A stretch of DNA of 64,000 nt from JADCRZ01 sp037718865 (GTDB lineage Bacteria; Bacteroidota; Bacteroidia; Chitinophagales; Chitinophagaceae), in NCBI GenBank assembly GCA_037718865.1, contig JBBJMP010000003.1, positions 381,259-445,258 of the forward strand, written 5' to 3'. Both the position numbers and the translations under genes were made by a program. The notes below the pieces were generated by a model. It had not been told where the DNA came from and did no database searches. It saw only the letters and a program-made list of their open reading frames with translations. Below are positions 56,845 to 64,000 of this stretch, in pieces; position 1 is the first letter of the stretch; every line of letters starts with the position of its first letter.

Positions 56845-57594
56845 TCAGGGTGATGGATAAATTGAATCGGGATATTCAACTTTACATAAAAACAAACCAT
56901 GCGCAGGTACTGAAAAATCTGCCTGGGAACAATTGCCCGACAATAAAATTGATTGCAGGTCATCTATGCTCATTTTACCCCTTCCCACCTGCAACATTGT
57001 TCCCGTTAAGCCACGCACCATACCCCGCAAAAATCGATTAGCTTTAACGTTATAGGTCAGTAGCTCATTCTCTTGCACCCACTCGCTGGTTTCCACTGTA
57101 CAAAAAAACGTTTTCACCTGTGTATTACGTTTTGAAAAGGTAGTAAAATCGTGATACCCGCTAAGCAATTTAGCTGCCTCATTTAATTTTGTAAGATCAA
57201 CCGGGTAAGGAAAATAATGAGCCCTGTCCTCCATAAAAGGATTTTTTGTCTGATAGATCTTATACTTGTAAGTCCGGCTTGTAGCATCAAAACGGCAATG
57301 GGCAGTAGGCGGTACCTGCATAATTTTCACTGCAACAATATCCCGGGGAAGGATGGCATTCATCTTATACAAAAAATGGTCATGAATGAGAGGATCAAAA
57401 TCAAAATGAAAAAAATTCTGGCAGGCATGAACTCCTGTATCCGTGCGCGAAGCTCCGGTTAAGGTAATACTGGCTTTTTGTAAAACGGCAAACGCTTTTT
57501 CAATTTCGGCCTGAATCGAATTGGCATTTTCCTGTTTTTGAAATCCACTGTAACGTGAGCCATGGTAAGAAACTTCCAGGAAATAACGAGCCAT
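56845..57594 (-). CDS. truA: tRNA pseudouridine synthase A
   Basis: TruA converts U38-U40 of many tRNAs to pseudouridine. The 249 residues have the family start FLEVSYHGSRYSGFQKQENA, the catalytic Asp52 in GASRTDTGVHACQN, and a central FRYDATSRTYKYKI-like segment and ARRFLRGMVR-like NRFLRGMVRGLTGTML. Length is normal. It is leftward, convergent with pgk, and has a perfect -7 element 82 bp upstream of its start. Confidence 0.96.
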   Translation of the reverse strand: MARYFLEVSYHGSRYSGFQKQENANSIQAEIEKAFAVLQKASITLTGASRTDTGVHACQNFFHFDFDPLIHDHFLYKMNAILPRDIVAVKIMQVPPTAHCRFDATSRTYKYKIYQTKNPFMEDRAHYFPYPVDLTKLNEAAKLLSGYHDFTTFSKRNTQVKTFFCTVETSEWVQENELLTYNVKANRFLRGMVRGLTGTMLQVGRGKMSIDDLQSILLSGNCSQADFSVPAHGLFLCKVEYPDSIYPSP

Positions 57595-57675
57595 AATTTT
57601 TATTTCGGATACCCGGTGGAAGCCAGTCCATCACATCCTTCCCCCGGGTAAGAGATGCTTGTTTTCTGCTAACTA

Positions 57676-57683
57676 CAAAGGTA
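57676..57683 (-). promoter_or_regulatory. -7 element of the truA promoter
   Basis: The minus strand carries TACCTTTG, a perfect match to TAnnTTTG. It lies just after the end of the DUF4476 gene, so truA need not depend on read-through. The -33 box is not clear. Confidence 0.5.
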
Positions 57684-57700
57684 AATCACATTTGACGCGC

Positions 57701-58963
57701 CTATTTATTTATCATGGTTTTAAACTGTGACTTATAAAATTCGTTCCCAAACAGATCTTCCAGCAATCTAAAATTGCCGGTGTCTGAAACAAAAGCATAA
57801 GCCGTGTCGAAAAAGCGTAATTTGGTTTCATCTGTAGGAAACAATTCCGAAAGCGCCCTGACTTGTTTAACAGTCAGGCATTTTGCCTTAAAATATTTTT
57901 TTGCGGTATTTATTTTATCATCTACGGTTTTGTTATCCAGCAGCTTAACCCTCAGCTTATCCAAGTCATAATCGCTGGCTATTTTTTTACAATCCGAGTT
58001 AAGGATTACAATGGCCGTTTTCTTCGTAGCATCGTCAGTAACTGTTGAATTTGATATCGGGAGATTTGCTTCTTTAACTGTTTCCTGTTCACTAGATTTT
58101 TCACCAGCAACCGGAACCCTGGTTACAAGTTCTTCTTTTATCGGTATACTGATGCGTATGGTATCAGAAGAGTAATTATACTGTTCCAGGTAAATGGCCT
58201 TGTACAGGTTCGCAGTTCTTTCTTCCCCTATTTTTATAATAAACGATTTCTCTGGTAAAAGTTTTGTACCGGCAGGTGGACCCTTTACTTCCTTAACCGG
58301 TTCAGCGCCAGGACTAAGCAAGGCTGAAACACTGTCTTTTTTTTCATCATTACTGGTGATCACCTCCCTGTCAGCAGTCACAATAGGAACTTTATTGACT
58401 AGCTGGTCTGCCACTGCCTTCGAGGCTGTATCTTTCGTTAAGCCAGAAATAGTATCCTTACTTTGTTTTACCGTAACCGGATTTTTTTGAGCGGCCTCAG
58501 CAGGTTGTGGCGTTCCGGAAGAATATAGAATCGCAGAATCATTTACCACATTGGCTAGTAATTCAGAAAAAGCATCGGTTTTTTTTACCCCTGATACCTG
58601 TTCGCTTGATGGCTCTGCAGAGCCGGCGTTCATATTAACGGCGAGGGTCTGCAGGTTAAAAAGTCCCCAGCCCTTATCCCCGAAGTTTTTCAATTGAAAA
58701 CCCTGATCTTTATTATTAAGATCCACCGAAAATCGTTGCTCGGGCACCTTGTTTTTTGCGAAGCCAATGGTTATTTCATGGGTTTTGTCTTCCAGCTTTG
58801 GAATGATCATATAGCCTTTTTCCGAAGAGCTATATATCTTATTATTGATTTTGGCATAAAAGGGTTGATGCTCATCAGCCTGTATGTAAACAAAATACTG
58901 GTGCTGGCTGAAAGTGCTGAAACCCAAAACGGATAAAAAAAACAGTAAAACGATTTTATGCAT
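57701..58963 (-). CDS. Secreted DUF4476-domain protein
   Basis: The 420-residue protein has a signal peptide (HKIVLLFFLSVLGFSTFS). About residues 20-110 form a strand-rich domain (HQYFVYIQADEHQPFYAKIN), followed by a long Ser/Thr/Lys/Val-rich linker to about residue 320. The C-terminal 95 residues are a DUF4476 domain, with KIASDYDLDKLRVKLLDNKT and LTVKQVRALSELFPTDETKL. The family is common in Bacteroidota and has no established function. It has its own consensus promoter and is divergent from the M1 peptidase. Confidence 0.88.
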   Translation of the reverse strand: MHKIVLLFFLSVLGFSTFSQHQYFVYIQADEHQPFYAKINNKIYSSSEKGYMIIPKLEDKTHEITIGFAKNKVPEQRFSVDLNNKDQGFQLKNFGDKGWGLFNLQTLAVNMNAGSAEPSSEQVSGVKKTDAFSELLANVVNDSAILYSSGTPQPAEAAQKNPVTVKQSKDTISGLTKDTASKAVADQLVNKVPIVTADREVITSNDEKKDSVSALLSPGAEPVKEVKGPPAGTKLLPEKSFIIKIGEERTANLYKAIYLEQYNYSSDTIRISIPIKEELVTRVPVAGEKSSEQETVKEANLPISNSTVTDDATKKTAIVILNSDCKKIASDYDLDKLRVKLLDNKTVDDKINTAKKYFKAKCLTVKQVRALSELFPTDETKLRFFDTAYAFVSDTGNFRLLEDLFGNEFYKSQFKTMINK

Positions 58964-58983
58964 TGGTTACGAAATATGCTTAG

Positions 58984-59014
58984 CAAACCTACGTTAAGTT
59001 ATGAAATACACAAA
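58984..59014 (-). promoter_or_regulatory. Promoter of the DUF4476 gene
   Basis: On the minus strand TTTG (59011-59014), a 19-bp spacer and TAGGTTTG (58984-58991) match the Bacteroidota consensus. The start would lie about 14 bp ahead of the ATG. Confidence 0.8.
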
Positions 59015-59149
59015 AGTCCGCGTGGATTTTACATTTAGATTGACACTTGAACCTGACGCAGGGCATACTCCGCAAATGTACCGGTTAATGCAAAAGGATT
59101 CGAGTTACCTTTTACCATTTTATTTAGAAACCAAAGGGTTAAGTCCGCT

Positions 59150-59157
59150 TATCTTTG
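59150..59157 (+). promoter_or_regulatory. -7 element of the M1 peptidase promoter
   Basis: TATCTTTG is a perfect match and lies 18 bp before the ATG at 59176. It overlaps a TTG at 59155 that would otherwise be the first in-frame start, which excludes that start. Confidence 0.6.
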
Positions 59158-59175
59158 CTGCCGCTAATTATAAGT

Positions 59176-61680
59176 ATGAAAAAATGTTTATTCCTGCTTC
59201 TCTGTCTGGGTTTTCTTTTAGTAGCTCACCCGCAAGTGCAAAACAATGCTGATAGCAGCCTAAAAAAAGTATACCGGGAAACGTATACGCGTATCAACGA
59301 CCTGGTTCATACAAAACTTGAAGTCAGGTTTGATTATGCTAAAGCACACATGCATGGAAAGGCCTTTATAACACTAACCCCGCATTTTTATTCCACCGAT
59401 TCGCTACTGCTCGACGCAAAGGGCATGGAGATACATAAATTATCCCTCGTTTCAACCAATTCACTGTCTCCCCTGAAATACCGTTACGATGGCATAATGC
59501 TGAATATTACCTTAAACAGATTGTATAAAGCTGGCGAAAAGTATACAATAAACATTGATTATACAGCTAAACCAAATGAGCTTAAGGTAAAGGGCAGCGC
59601 AGCTATTGCAGATGCCAAGGGGTTATATTTTATTAATCCTAATGGGGAAGATAAGGAAACGCCCACACAGATCTGGACACAGGGAGAAACGGAAGCAACT
59701 TCCGTCTGGTGCCCTACCATTGATAAACCCAATCAGAAAACAACCCAGGAGATCTACATGACGGTTCCTGACAAATATGTTTCCCTTTCTAACGGCAAAC
59801 TGGTCAGTCAGAAAAAAAATGCTGATGGTACCAGAACTGACTACTGGAACATGGACCAGCCCCATGCGCCTTACCTTTTTTTTATGGGTGTAGGTGATTA
59901 TGCTGTGGTTAAAGACAGTTATAAAGGGAAGGAAGTGAGCTATTATGTGGAAAAAGAATATGCCCCGGTAGCAAGGAAGATTTTTGGTCATACTCCTGAA
60001 ATGATGGCCTTCTTTTCAAAAATAACCGGCGTTGATTATCCCTGGGTTAAGTATGCACAGATGGTCGCCAGAGACTATGTAAGCGGAGCTATGGAGAATA
60101 CTACTGCCACCTTACACCAGGAAAATGCTCAGCAGGATGCACGGGAACTGGTAGACGGCAATCAATGGGAATCTACCATTGCCCATGAATTATTCCATCA
60201 ATGGTTTGGCAACCTGGTTACGGCAGAAAGCTGGAGTAATCTTACCCTGAACGAATCCTTTGCCAATTACAGCGAGACATTATGGGATGAATATAAGTAC
60301 GGCAAAGATGCAGGTGCAGCTCAGAATTATACGGATATGCAGGGTTACCTCAACAGTAAGAGTAATGCCAAGGACCTGGTCAGGTTCAAGTATGGAGACA
60401 AAGAAGACATGTTCGATGCCGTAAGTTATAATAAAGGAGGGCGGATCCTGCATATGCTTCGCAACTACCTGGGGGATAGCGCTTTTTTTAAGGGGCTTAA
60501 CTTATATCTGACAGCCAATAAATTTAAAGCTGCAGAAGCGCACCATTTGCGGTTGGCACTGGAAGAAGTGAGCGGAAAAGATCTTAACTGGTTTTTTAAT
60601 CAGTGGTATTTTGGTAGCGGTCATCCTGAATTGGACATCACCTATACCTATGATGACAATGCCAGGAAAGTAAGTGTTGTGGTGAAACAAATACAACCCG
60701 GTAACCGGCTTTTTAAACTGCCGCTTGCCATAGACATTTATAATGGTCCGGATAAAAGCCGCCAAAATGTGTGGATAGAAGACAAAGAGCACACATTTAC
60801 GTTTAACTATACTGCCAGGCCCGACCTGGTTAATGTTGATGCCAACAAAGTGTTATTATGTGAGAAAAAGGATAATAAGTCATTAGAGAACTTTATCCAT
60901 CAATACAAGTATGCAGGTAATTATATGGATAGAAGGGAAGCCATTGAAGCGTGTGCGAAATTGCAGGACGATCCAAGGGCAGTGGAACTGTTAAAAACGT
61001 CATTGAAAGACAACTTTCACGGGCTAAGGAATTATACTTTGACACTGCTTGACCTAAAGAAAATGACTGTTAAGCAGGCCATGGAGCCAATTATTTCAGA
61101 TCTGGCCAGGAACGAAAAAAAGCCAGCAGTGAAGGCCAAAGCGATCAGTTTACTTGGAACATATAATAAGCCTGAGTATAAATCATTATTTGTAAGCGCG
61201 CTGAACGACTCTTCATATAGTGTATCCGGCGCTGCGCTGGAAGCAATAACCATTGTTGATAATGCAGGATCATTAGAAGAAGTAAGAAAGTTGAAAAATA
61301 AGCCGGCCAAAGGAAAACTGGCCGAAACGATTAATCAGGTACTGATTGAAAGCGGTACGGAAGAAGATTTTGATATTATCGCCCGCAATTTTAAAAGACT
61401 TCCTTTGGGTCAGGAGAAGATTGAAGCCTTGCCAGTGTTTTCGGAGTACGTCGCCCGTGTAAATGATATTGAGAAATTTAAAAAGGGCGTTGATCTGATT
61501 ATTGATTTTAAAAATGATGTTCCGGCCGCCCAGCAAACCGAGGCAAATCCATTTTTTGAAATGTTTTTAAAGGGAATTATGACAAAAAAACTTGCGGCAT
61601 TAAAAGGGAGTAATGCCGGTGATGTACAACAACAGATAGATTATCTTAAAGCAAAGATGGAAGGCAAAAAGCCGATTTAA
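59176..61680 (+). CDS. Secreted M1-family metallo-aminopeptidase
   Basis: The 834-residue protein has a signal peptide (MKKCLFLLLCLGFLLVAHPQ). The N-terminal beta domain is followed by the catalytic domain with the substrate motif GAMEN (residues 304-308), the zinc site HELFH (337-341) and the third ligand Glu360 in LTLNES. The C-terminal helical part contains HEAT-like repeats (DDPRAVELLKTSLKDNF, PAVKAKAISLLGTYNKPEYK). It trims N-terminal residues from peptides outside the cytoplasm. It is convergent with the lemA-TPM group, only 14 bp away, with no terminator between. Confidence 0.95.
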   Translation: MKKCLFLLLCLGFLLVAHPQVQNNADSSLKKVYRETYTRINDLVHTKLEVRFDYAKAHMHGKAFITLTPHFYSTDSLLLDAKGMEIHKLSLVSTNSLSPLKYRYDGIMLNITLNRLYKAGEKYTINIDYTAKPNELKVKGSAAIADAKGLYFINPNGEDKETPTQIWTQGETEATSVWCPTIDKPNQKTTQEIYMTVPDKYVSLSNGKLVSQKKNADGTRTDYWNMDQPHAPYLFFMGVGDYAVVKDSYKGKEVSYYVEKEYAPVARKIFGHTPEMMAFFSKITGVDYPWVKYAQMVARDYVSGAMENTTATLHQENAQQDARELVDGNQWESTIAHELFHQWFGNLVTAESWSNLTLNESFANYSETLWDEYKYGKDAGAAQNYTDMQGYLNSKSNAKDLVRFKYGDKEDMFDAVSYNKGGRILHMLRNYLGDSAFFKGLNLYLTANKFKAAEAHHLRLALEEVSGKDLNWFFNQWYFGSGHPELDITYTYDDNARKVSVVVKQIQPGNRLFKLPLAIDIYNGPDKSRQNVWIEDKEHTFTFNYTARPDLVNVDANKVLLCEKKDNKSLENFIHQYKYAGNYMDRREAIEACAKLQDDPRAVELLKTSLKDNFHGLRNYTLTLLDLKKMTVKQAMEPIISDLARNEKKPAVKAKAISLLGTYNKPEYKSLFVSALNDSSYSVSGAALEAITIVDNAGSLEEVRKLKNKPAKGKLAETINQVLIESGTEEDFDIIARNFKRLPLGQEKIEALPVFSEYVARVNDIEKFKKGVDLIIDFKNDVPAAQQTEANPFFEMFLKGIMTKKLAALKGSNAGDVQQQIDYLKAKMEGKKPI

Positions 61681-61694
61681 TGTACACCTTATTA

Positions 61695-62492
61695 CTACCA
61701 GCTTCCGCTGGCACCGCCTCCACCGCCGCTACCTCCGCCAAAACCGCCGAAGCCGCCGCCCCCACCTCCGCCTCCTGACCAACCGCCGCCTCCGGACCAT
61801 CCGTCGCTGCCCCTGCCTAAACTGCTTCCCAGCATACCTCCTAACACGCCTCCAAGAAACGGATTATACCCCCTGCGGCTAATCATTCCGCCGCCCCTTC
61901 CGCCACCGCCTCTCGAAATGAAAAGAAGCAGAATAATAAGCGGGATAAGATATGACAGTACTGATCCGCCACGCCTTCTGTCGCTTCTTCGTGTATGTAT
62001 TTCGGTTGATTTGTATTCACCCGCGGCCGCTTTGATGATGGCATCCACTGCCTCATCAAAGCCACGGTAAAAATTCTGCGTTTTGAATTGGGGGATAAGT
62101 GTATTATCAATGATCTGTTGTGCTGTGATGTCGGGAACAGCGCCCTCCATGCCATACCCGGTTTCTATACGTGCTTTCTTATCTTCTATGGCAGCCAGAA
62201 TTACCAGGCCATTGTTTGTACTTTTAGTTCCCACCCCCCAGTCTCTAAGAATTTTTAAAGCATAATCCTGCACGTCATAGTCTCCGGTTGTCGGAACGGT
62301 TACAATGACTATCTGTGTTGAAGTACTGTCGCTATAATTAACTAATTTCTGCTCGAGCGCGGCAATTTGATCTGCAGTAAGTATATTGGCCATATCATTG
62401 ACCAATCTGGGAGGATTAGGCCGGGCCGGAATGTTCTGAGCCAGGGTGATAGAATAAGAAATAATTAGTAAGAAAGTGAATAATTTATTCAT
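61695..62492 (-). CDS. TPM-domain protein with Gly-rich C terminus (YgcG-like)
   Basis: The 265-residue product has a signal peptide (NKLFTFLLIISYSITLAQ), a TPM domain to about residue 150 (PPRLVNDMANILTADQIAAL, TQIVIVTVPTTGDYDVQDYA, KKARIETGYGMEGAVPDI), one membrane segment near residue 180 (LSYLIPLIILLLFI) and a Gly/Ser/Trp-rich tail ending GGGGASGSW. This is the membrane-anchored form usually found beside LemA. A terminator separates it from the two upstream genes, so it may be expressed at a lower level. Confidence 0.92.
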   Translation of the reverse strand: MNKLFTFLLIISYSITLAQNIPARPNPPRLVNDMANILTADQIAALEQKLVNYSDSTSTQIVIVTVPTTGDYDVQDYALKILRDWGVGTKSTNNGLVILAAIEDKKARIETGYGMEGAVPDITAQQIIDNTLIPQFKTQNFYRGFDEAVDAIIKAAAGEYKSTEIHTRRSDRRRGGSVLSYLIPLIILLLFISRGGGGRGGGMISRRGYNPFLGGVLGGMLGSSLGRGSDGWSGGGGWSGGGGGGGGFGGFGGGSGGGGGASGSW

Positions 62493-62507
62493 CGTTAGGT
62501 GTGCATA

Positions 62508-62531
62508 TAAAAAAGCAGGCCGGAGCCTGCT
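62508..62531 (-). terminator. Terminator inside the lemA-TPM-TPM group
   Basis: AGCAGGC (62514-62520) pairs with GCCTGCT (62525-62531), and the A-run at 62508-62514 gives a T tract on the minus strand. It lies between the short TPM gene and the YgcG-like gene. Confidence 0.8.
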
Positions 62532-62532
62532 A

Positions 62533-62994
62533 TTATTTTCCGAAAACTATATTATCAGGAAGTTCGTTTTTATCAATATCGCTTTTATATGGAAAGTTTT
62601 GATATAATGCTTCCCCGATTTCATTGACGACTGTTACAATTCCTGCAGCATAATCTGCCTTATTAAAATGCGTAAGCATATGCTGCACTTCATTTTTCCA
62701 GAATTCCGGACCGGTTTTCTTATGAATACCTTCGTCTGCAAATATTGCTAACTGGTGATCCTTAATGGCGACATACATCAATACAGCATTCCTTTCAGCA
62801 GTCTGGTCCATTTTTAGGCCATAAAAAATGTTAATGGCACGATCCAGGGCTTCTACATACCTGCACCTGCTTTCAATGTAAACCCTGATCTCCCCGCTGG
62901 TTCTCATTTCCGCTCCACGTACGGCCTGTACAATTTTGTCCTGCTCTTCCTGAGAAAAGAAAGAAGGCTTTTTAAAAAAATTAAATAGACTCAT
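62533..62994 (-). CDS. Short TPM-domain protein
   Basis: The 153-residue protein is a TPM domain without signal peptide or membrane segment: FSQEEQDKIVQAVRGAEMRT, SGEIRVYIESRCRYVEALDR and NAVLMYVAIKDHQLAIFADE are typical. It is the cytoplasmic or peripheral partner that often accompanies LemA and a longer TPM protein. It lies 12 bp after lemA, so they are translated from one message. Confidence 0.9.
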   Translation of the reverse strand: MSLFNFFKKPSFFSQEEQDKIVQAVRGAEMRTSGEIRVYIESRCRYVEALDRAINIFYGLKMDQTAERNAVLMYVAIKDHQLAIFADEGIHKKTGPEFWKNEVQHMLTHFNKADYAAGIVTVVNEIGEALYQNFPYKSDIDKNELPDNIVFGK

Positions 62995-63006
62995 TGTCAG
63001 TATACA

Positions 63007-63597
63007 TTAAAATTGTACTTGCGGAGCTCTTTCACTGCCTTGATCCGCCGTGAATCCTGGTTTTGGCTTGAATCCCATAACGCCGGCAAATATGTTTGTA
63101 GGGAAGGTTCGAACCTTTACATTGTAAGAAGCAACGGAACCATTGTAATCATTACGGGCTACCTTAATCCTGTTTTCCGTTCCTTCAAGTTGTGTTTGCA
63201 GATTACGAAAAGCATCATTTGCACGTAATGTAGGATAATTTTCAGTTACCATTAATAAACGGCCCAATGCCTGTGATAACTGCCCCTGAGCTTGTTGGAA
63301 TTCCTGTACCTTTTCGGGTGTAAGGTCTGCAGGATCTACACGTACAGACGTGGCTTTTGCTCTCGCTTCAATGACATTGGTCAATGTGGTTTGTTCGAAA
63401 TTAGCTTCACCTTTAACGGTATTTACCAGGTTTGGAATCAGGTCGGCCCTGCGCTGGTAATCACTTTGTACATTCCCCCAGGTTTTTTTAACCACTTCAT
63501 CCTGTTGTACAAGTCCGTTATAGCTACTGCAGCCACACCCTCCGATGATAACTATAGCTGCCAAGATAATAATTAAGGTTAGATTTTTAGTGTTCAT
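63007..63597 (-). CDS. lemA: LemA-family membrane protein
   Basis: The 196-residue protein has one N-terminal membrane helix (NLTLIIILAAIVIIGGCGC) and then the long helical hairpin of the LemA family, with SYNGLVQQDEVVKKTWGNVQ, YQRRADLIPNLVNTVKGEAN and NDAFRNLQTQLEGTENRIKV. The CGC at the end of the helix could also be a lipobox. The family associates with TPM proteins in membranes; its role is not established. It is the first gene of the leftward group and has a perfect -7 element 31 bp upstream. Confidence 0.93.
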   Translation of the reverse strand: MNTKNLTLIIILAAIVIIGGCGCSSYNGLVQQDEVVKKTWGNVQSDYQRRADLIPNLVNTVKGEANFEQTTLTNVIEARAKATSVRVDPADLTPEKVQEFQQAQGQLSQALGRLLMVTENYPTLRANDAFRNLQTQLEGTENRIKVARNDYNGSVASYNVKVRTFPTNIFAGVMGFKPKPGFTADQGSERAPQVQF

Positions 63598-64000
63598 TTT
63601 ATATTTTTTTTTTTAAGTTAAACGCAGCAAAGTTAATGCATTTGCAAAAATTGCTCCATGATTGTCAAAGTAATAATGAACCGGTTGTATGAAACGCGGG
63701 TAGTACTGACAATATTCAGGTGGATGCTGATTAAAATTAAGGCCGATGGTCCTACATCAATGTGTTGGTCAGCTAAATGTAATTTTCTTAAACAACATCT
63801 CTTCAAATTTGGAGAACATGTCATACGTGGTTATATTTGCCTCCGCTTTAGAAAAAAGCAGTAGCTCTTTCCAGCTTTGATAGAAAATTTTTTAGGAGTT
63901 AGCGTATTGTTTGCCTAAATTTTTAAGTTGTGGTTTAATAGGATGCGATTTTTTTTTTAAGATTTGTTGTTTAGAAACGGATAAGGGTGTACATTTGCCC
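63598..64000. promoter_or_regulatory. Right-end intergenic region with two -7 elements
   Basis: This 403-bp stretch has no convincing gene. On the minus strand TAACTTTG at 63628-63635 is a perfect -7 element for lemA. On the plus strand TTG (63967-63969), 20 bp and TACATTTG (63990-63997) form a promoter that reads out of the window, so another gene should begin just beyond 64000. Confidence 0.6.

Noticed and set aside
56828..56854. Hairpin ATCACC...GGTGAT between pgk and truA as a terminator
   Set aside because: It overlaps the 3' end of truA and has no T-run on either strand, so the support is too weak.
63633..63864. Two short opposing frames near the right end
   Set aside because: Neither has a plausible promoter-start arrangement or recognisable sequence; they overlap the lemA promoter region.

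Overview
The window looks like a chromosomal segment of a Bacteroidota bacterium, most likely of the Chitinophagaceae type. Three things point there. Many start regions carry the Bacteroidota -7 element TAnnTTTG, often with TTTG 19-20 bp upstream. Purine-rich Shine-Dalgarno sequences are largely absent. The accessory families are typical of the phylum: DUF1080, DUF4136, DUF4476, DUF5777, YceI, ECF sigma factors, ferritin-like Tat proteins, and GMC oxidoreductase with gluconate-2-DH subunit 3.

Layout. 1-2.8 kb: a truncated ECF sigma factor, rdgB and an uncharacterised protein leftward, with ilvE diverging rightward. 2.8-3.8 kb: rpsL-rpsG, closed by a terminator. 3.9-10.8 kb: a sugar-oxidation cluster of three TIM-barrel isomerase/epimerase-like proteins, a DUF1080 lipoprotein, a cytochrome c lipoprotein, a GMC oxidoreductase and its small subunit, probably working on 3-keto-sugars. 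10.9-13.8 kb: a Lys/Ala-rich histone H1-like protein and fusA. 14.1-18.6 kb: an ECF sigma factor with a membrane-anchored beta-barrel partner, then a c-type cytochrome, OB-fold, YceI and DUF5777 genes, followed by a decayed DUF2807 gene. 19.1-32.6 kb: the S10-spc ribosomal cluster from rpsJ to secY and map; infA, rpmJ, rpsM, rpsK, rpsD, rpoA and rplQ do not follow. 32.7-38.7 kb: a Crp-type regulator with an epimerase, a secreted alpha-amylase, a BaiN-type flavoprotein and a DinB-like protein. 38.9-44.6 kb: rpsA and secA, convergent, each with its own terminator. 45-53.8 kb: atpG, scpB, lysA, two ferritin-like proteins, a thioredoxin-fold protein, a hot-dog thioesterase, a beta-CASP nuclease and a DUF4136 lipoprotein. 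54-64 kb: tRNA-Glu, gapA-pgk, truA, a DUF4476 protein, an M1 aminopeptidase and a lemA-TPM-TPM group.

The least explained structure is in the spacers. Many intergenic gaps hold small tandem arrays of 7-, 8- or 9-nt units in 3-5 degenerate copies, often starting right after a stop codon. An octamer family (TGTGCGAA) recurs in three spacers up to 22 kb apart. A heptamer family (AGTCRGG) recurs in two. One spacer, ahead of rplV, has two oppositely oriented heptamer arrays that could fold on each other. Other notable points are the str/S10 ribosomal cluster split by two accessory blocks, a 341-nt structured gap between rpsJ and rplC, a nested three-stem hairpin before pgk, a 30-bp minisatellite inside rpsA, and low-complexity tails on several ribosomal proteins. 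No CRISPR array, insertion sequence, rRNA or phage gene was seen.
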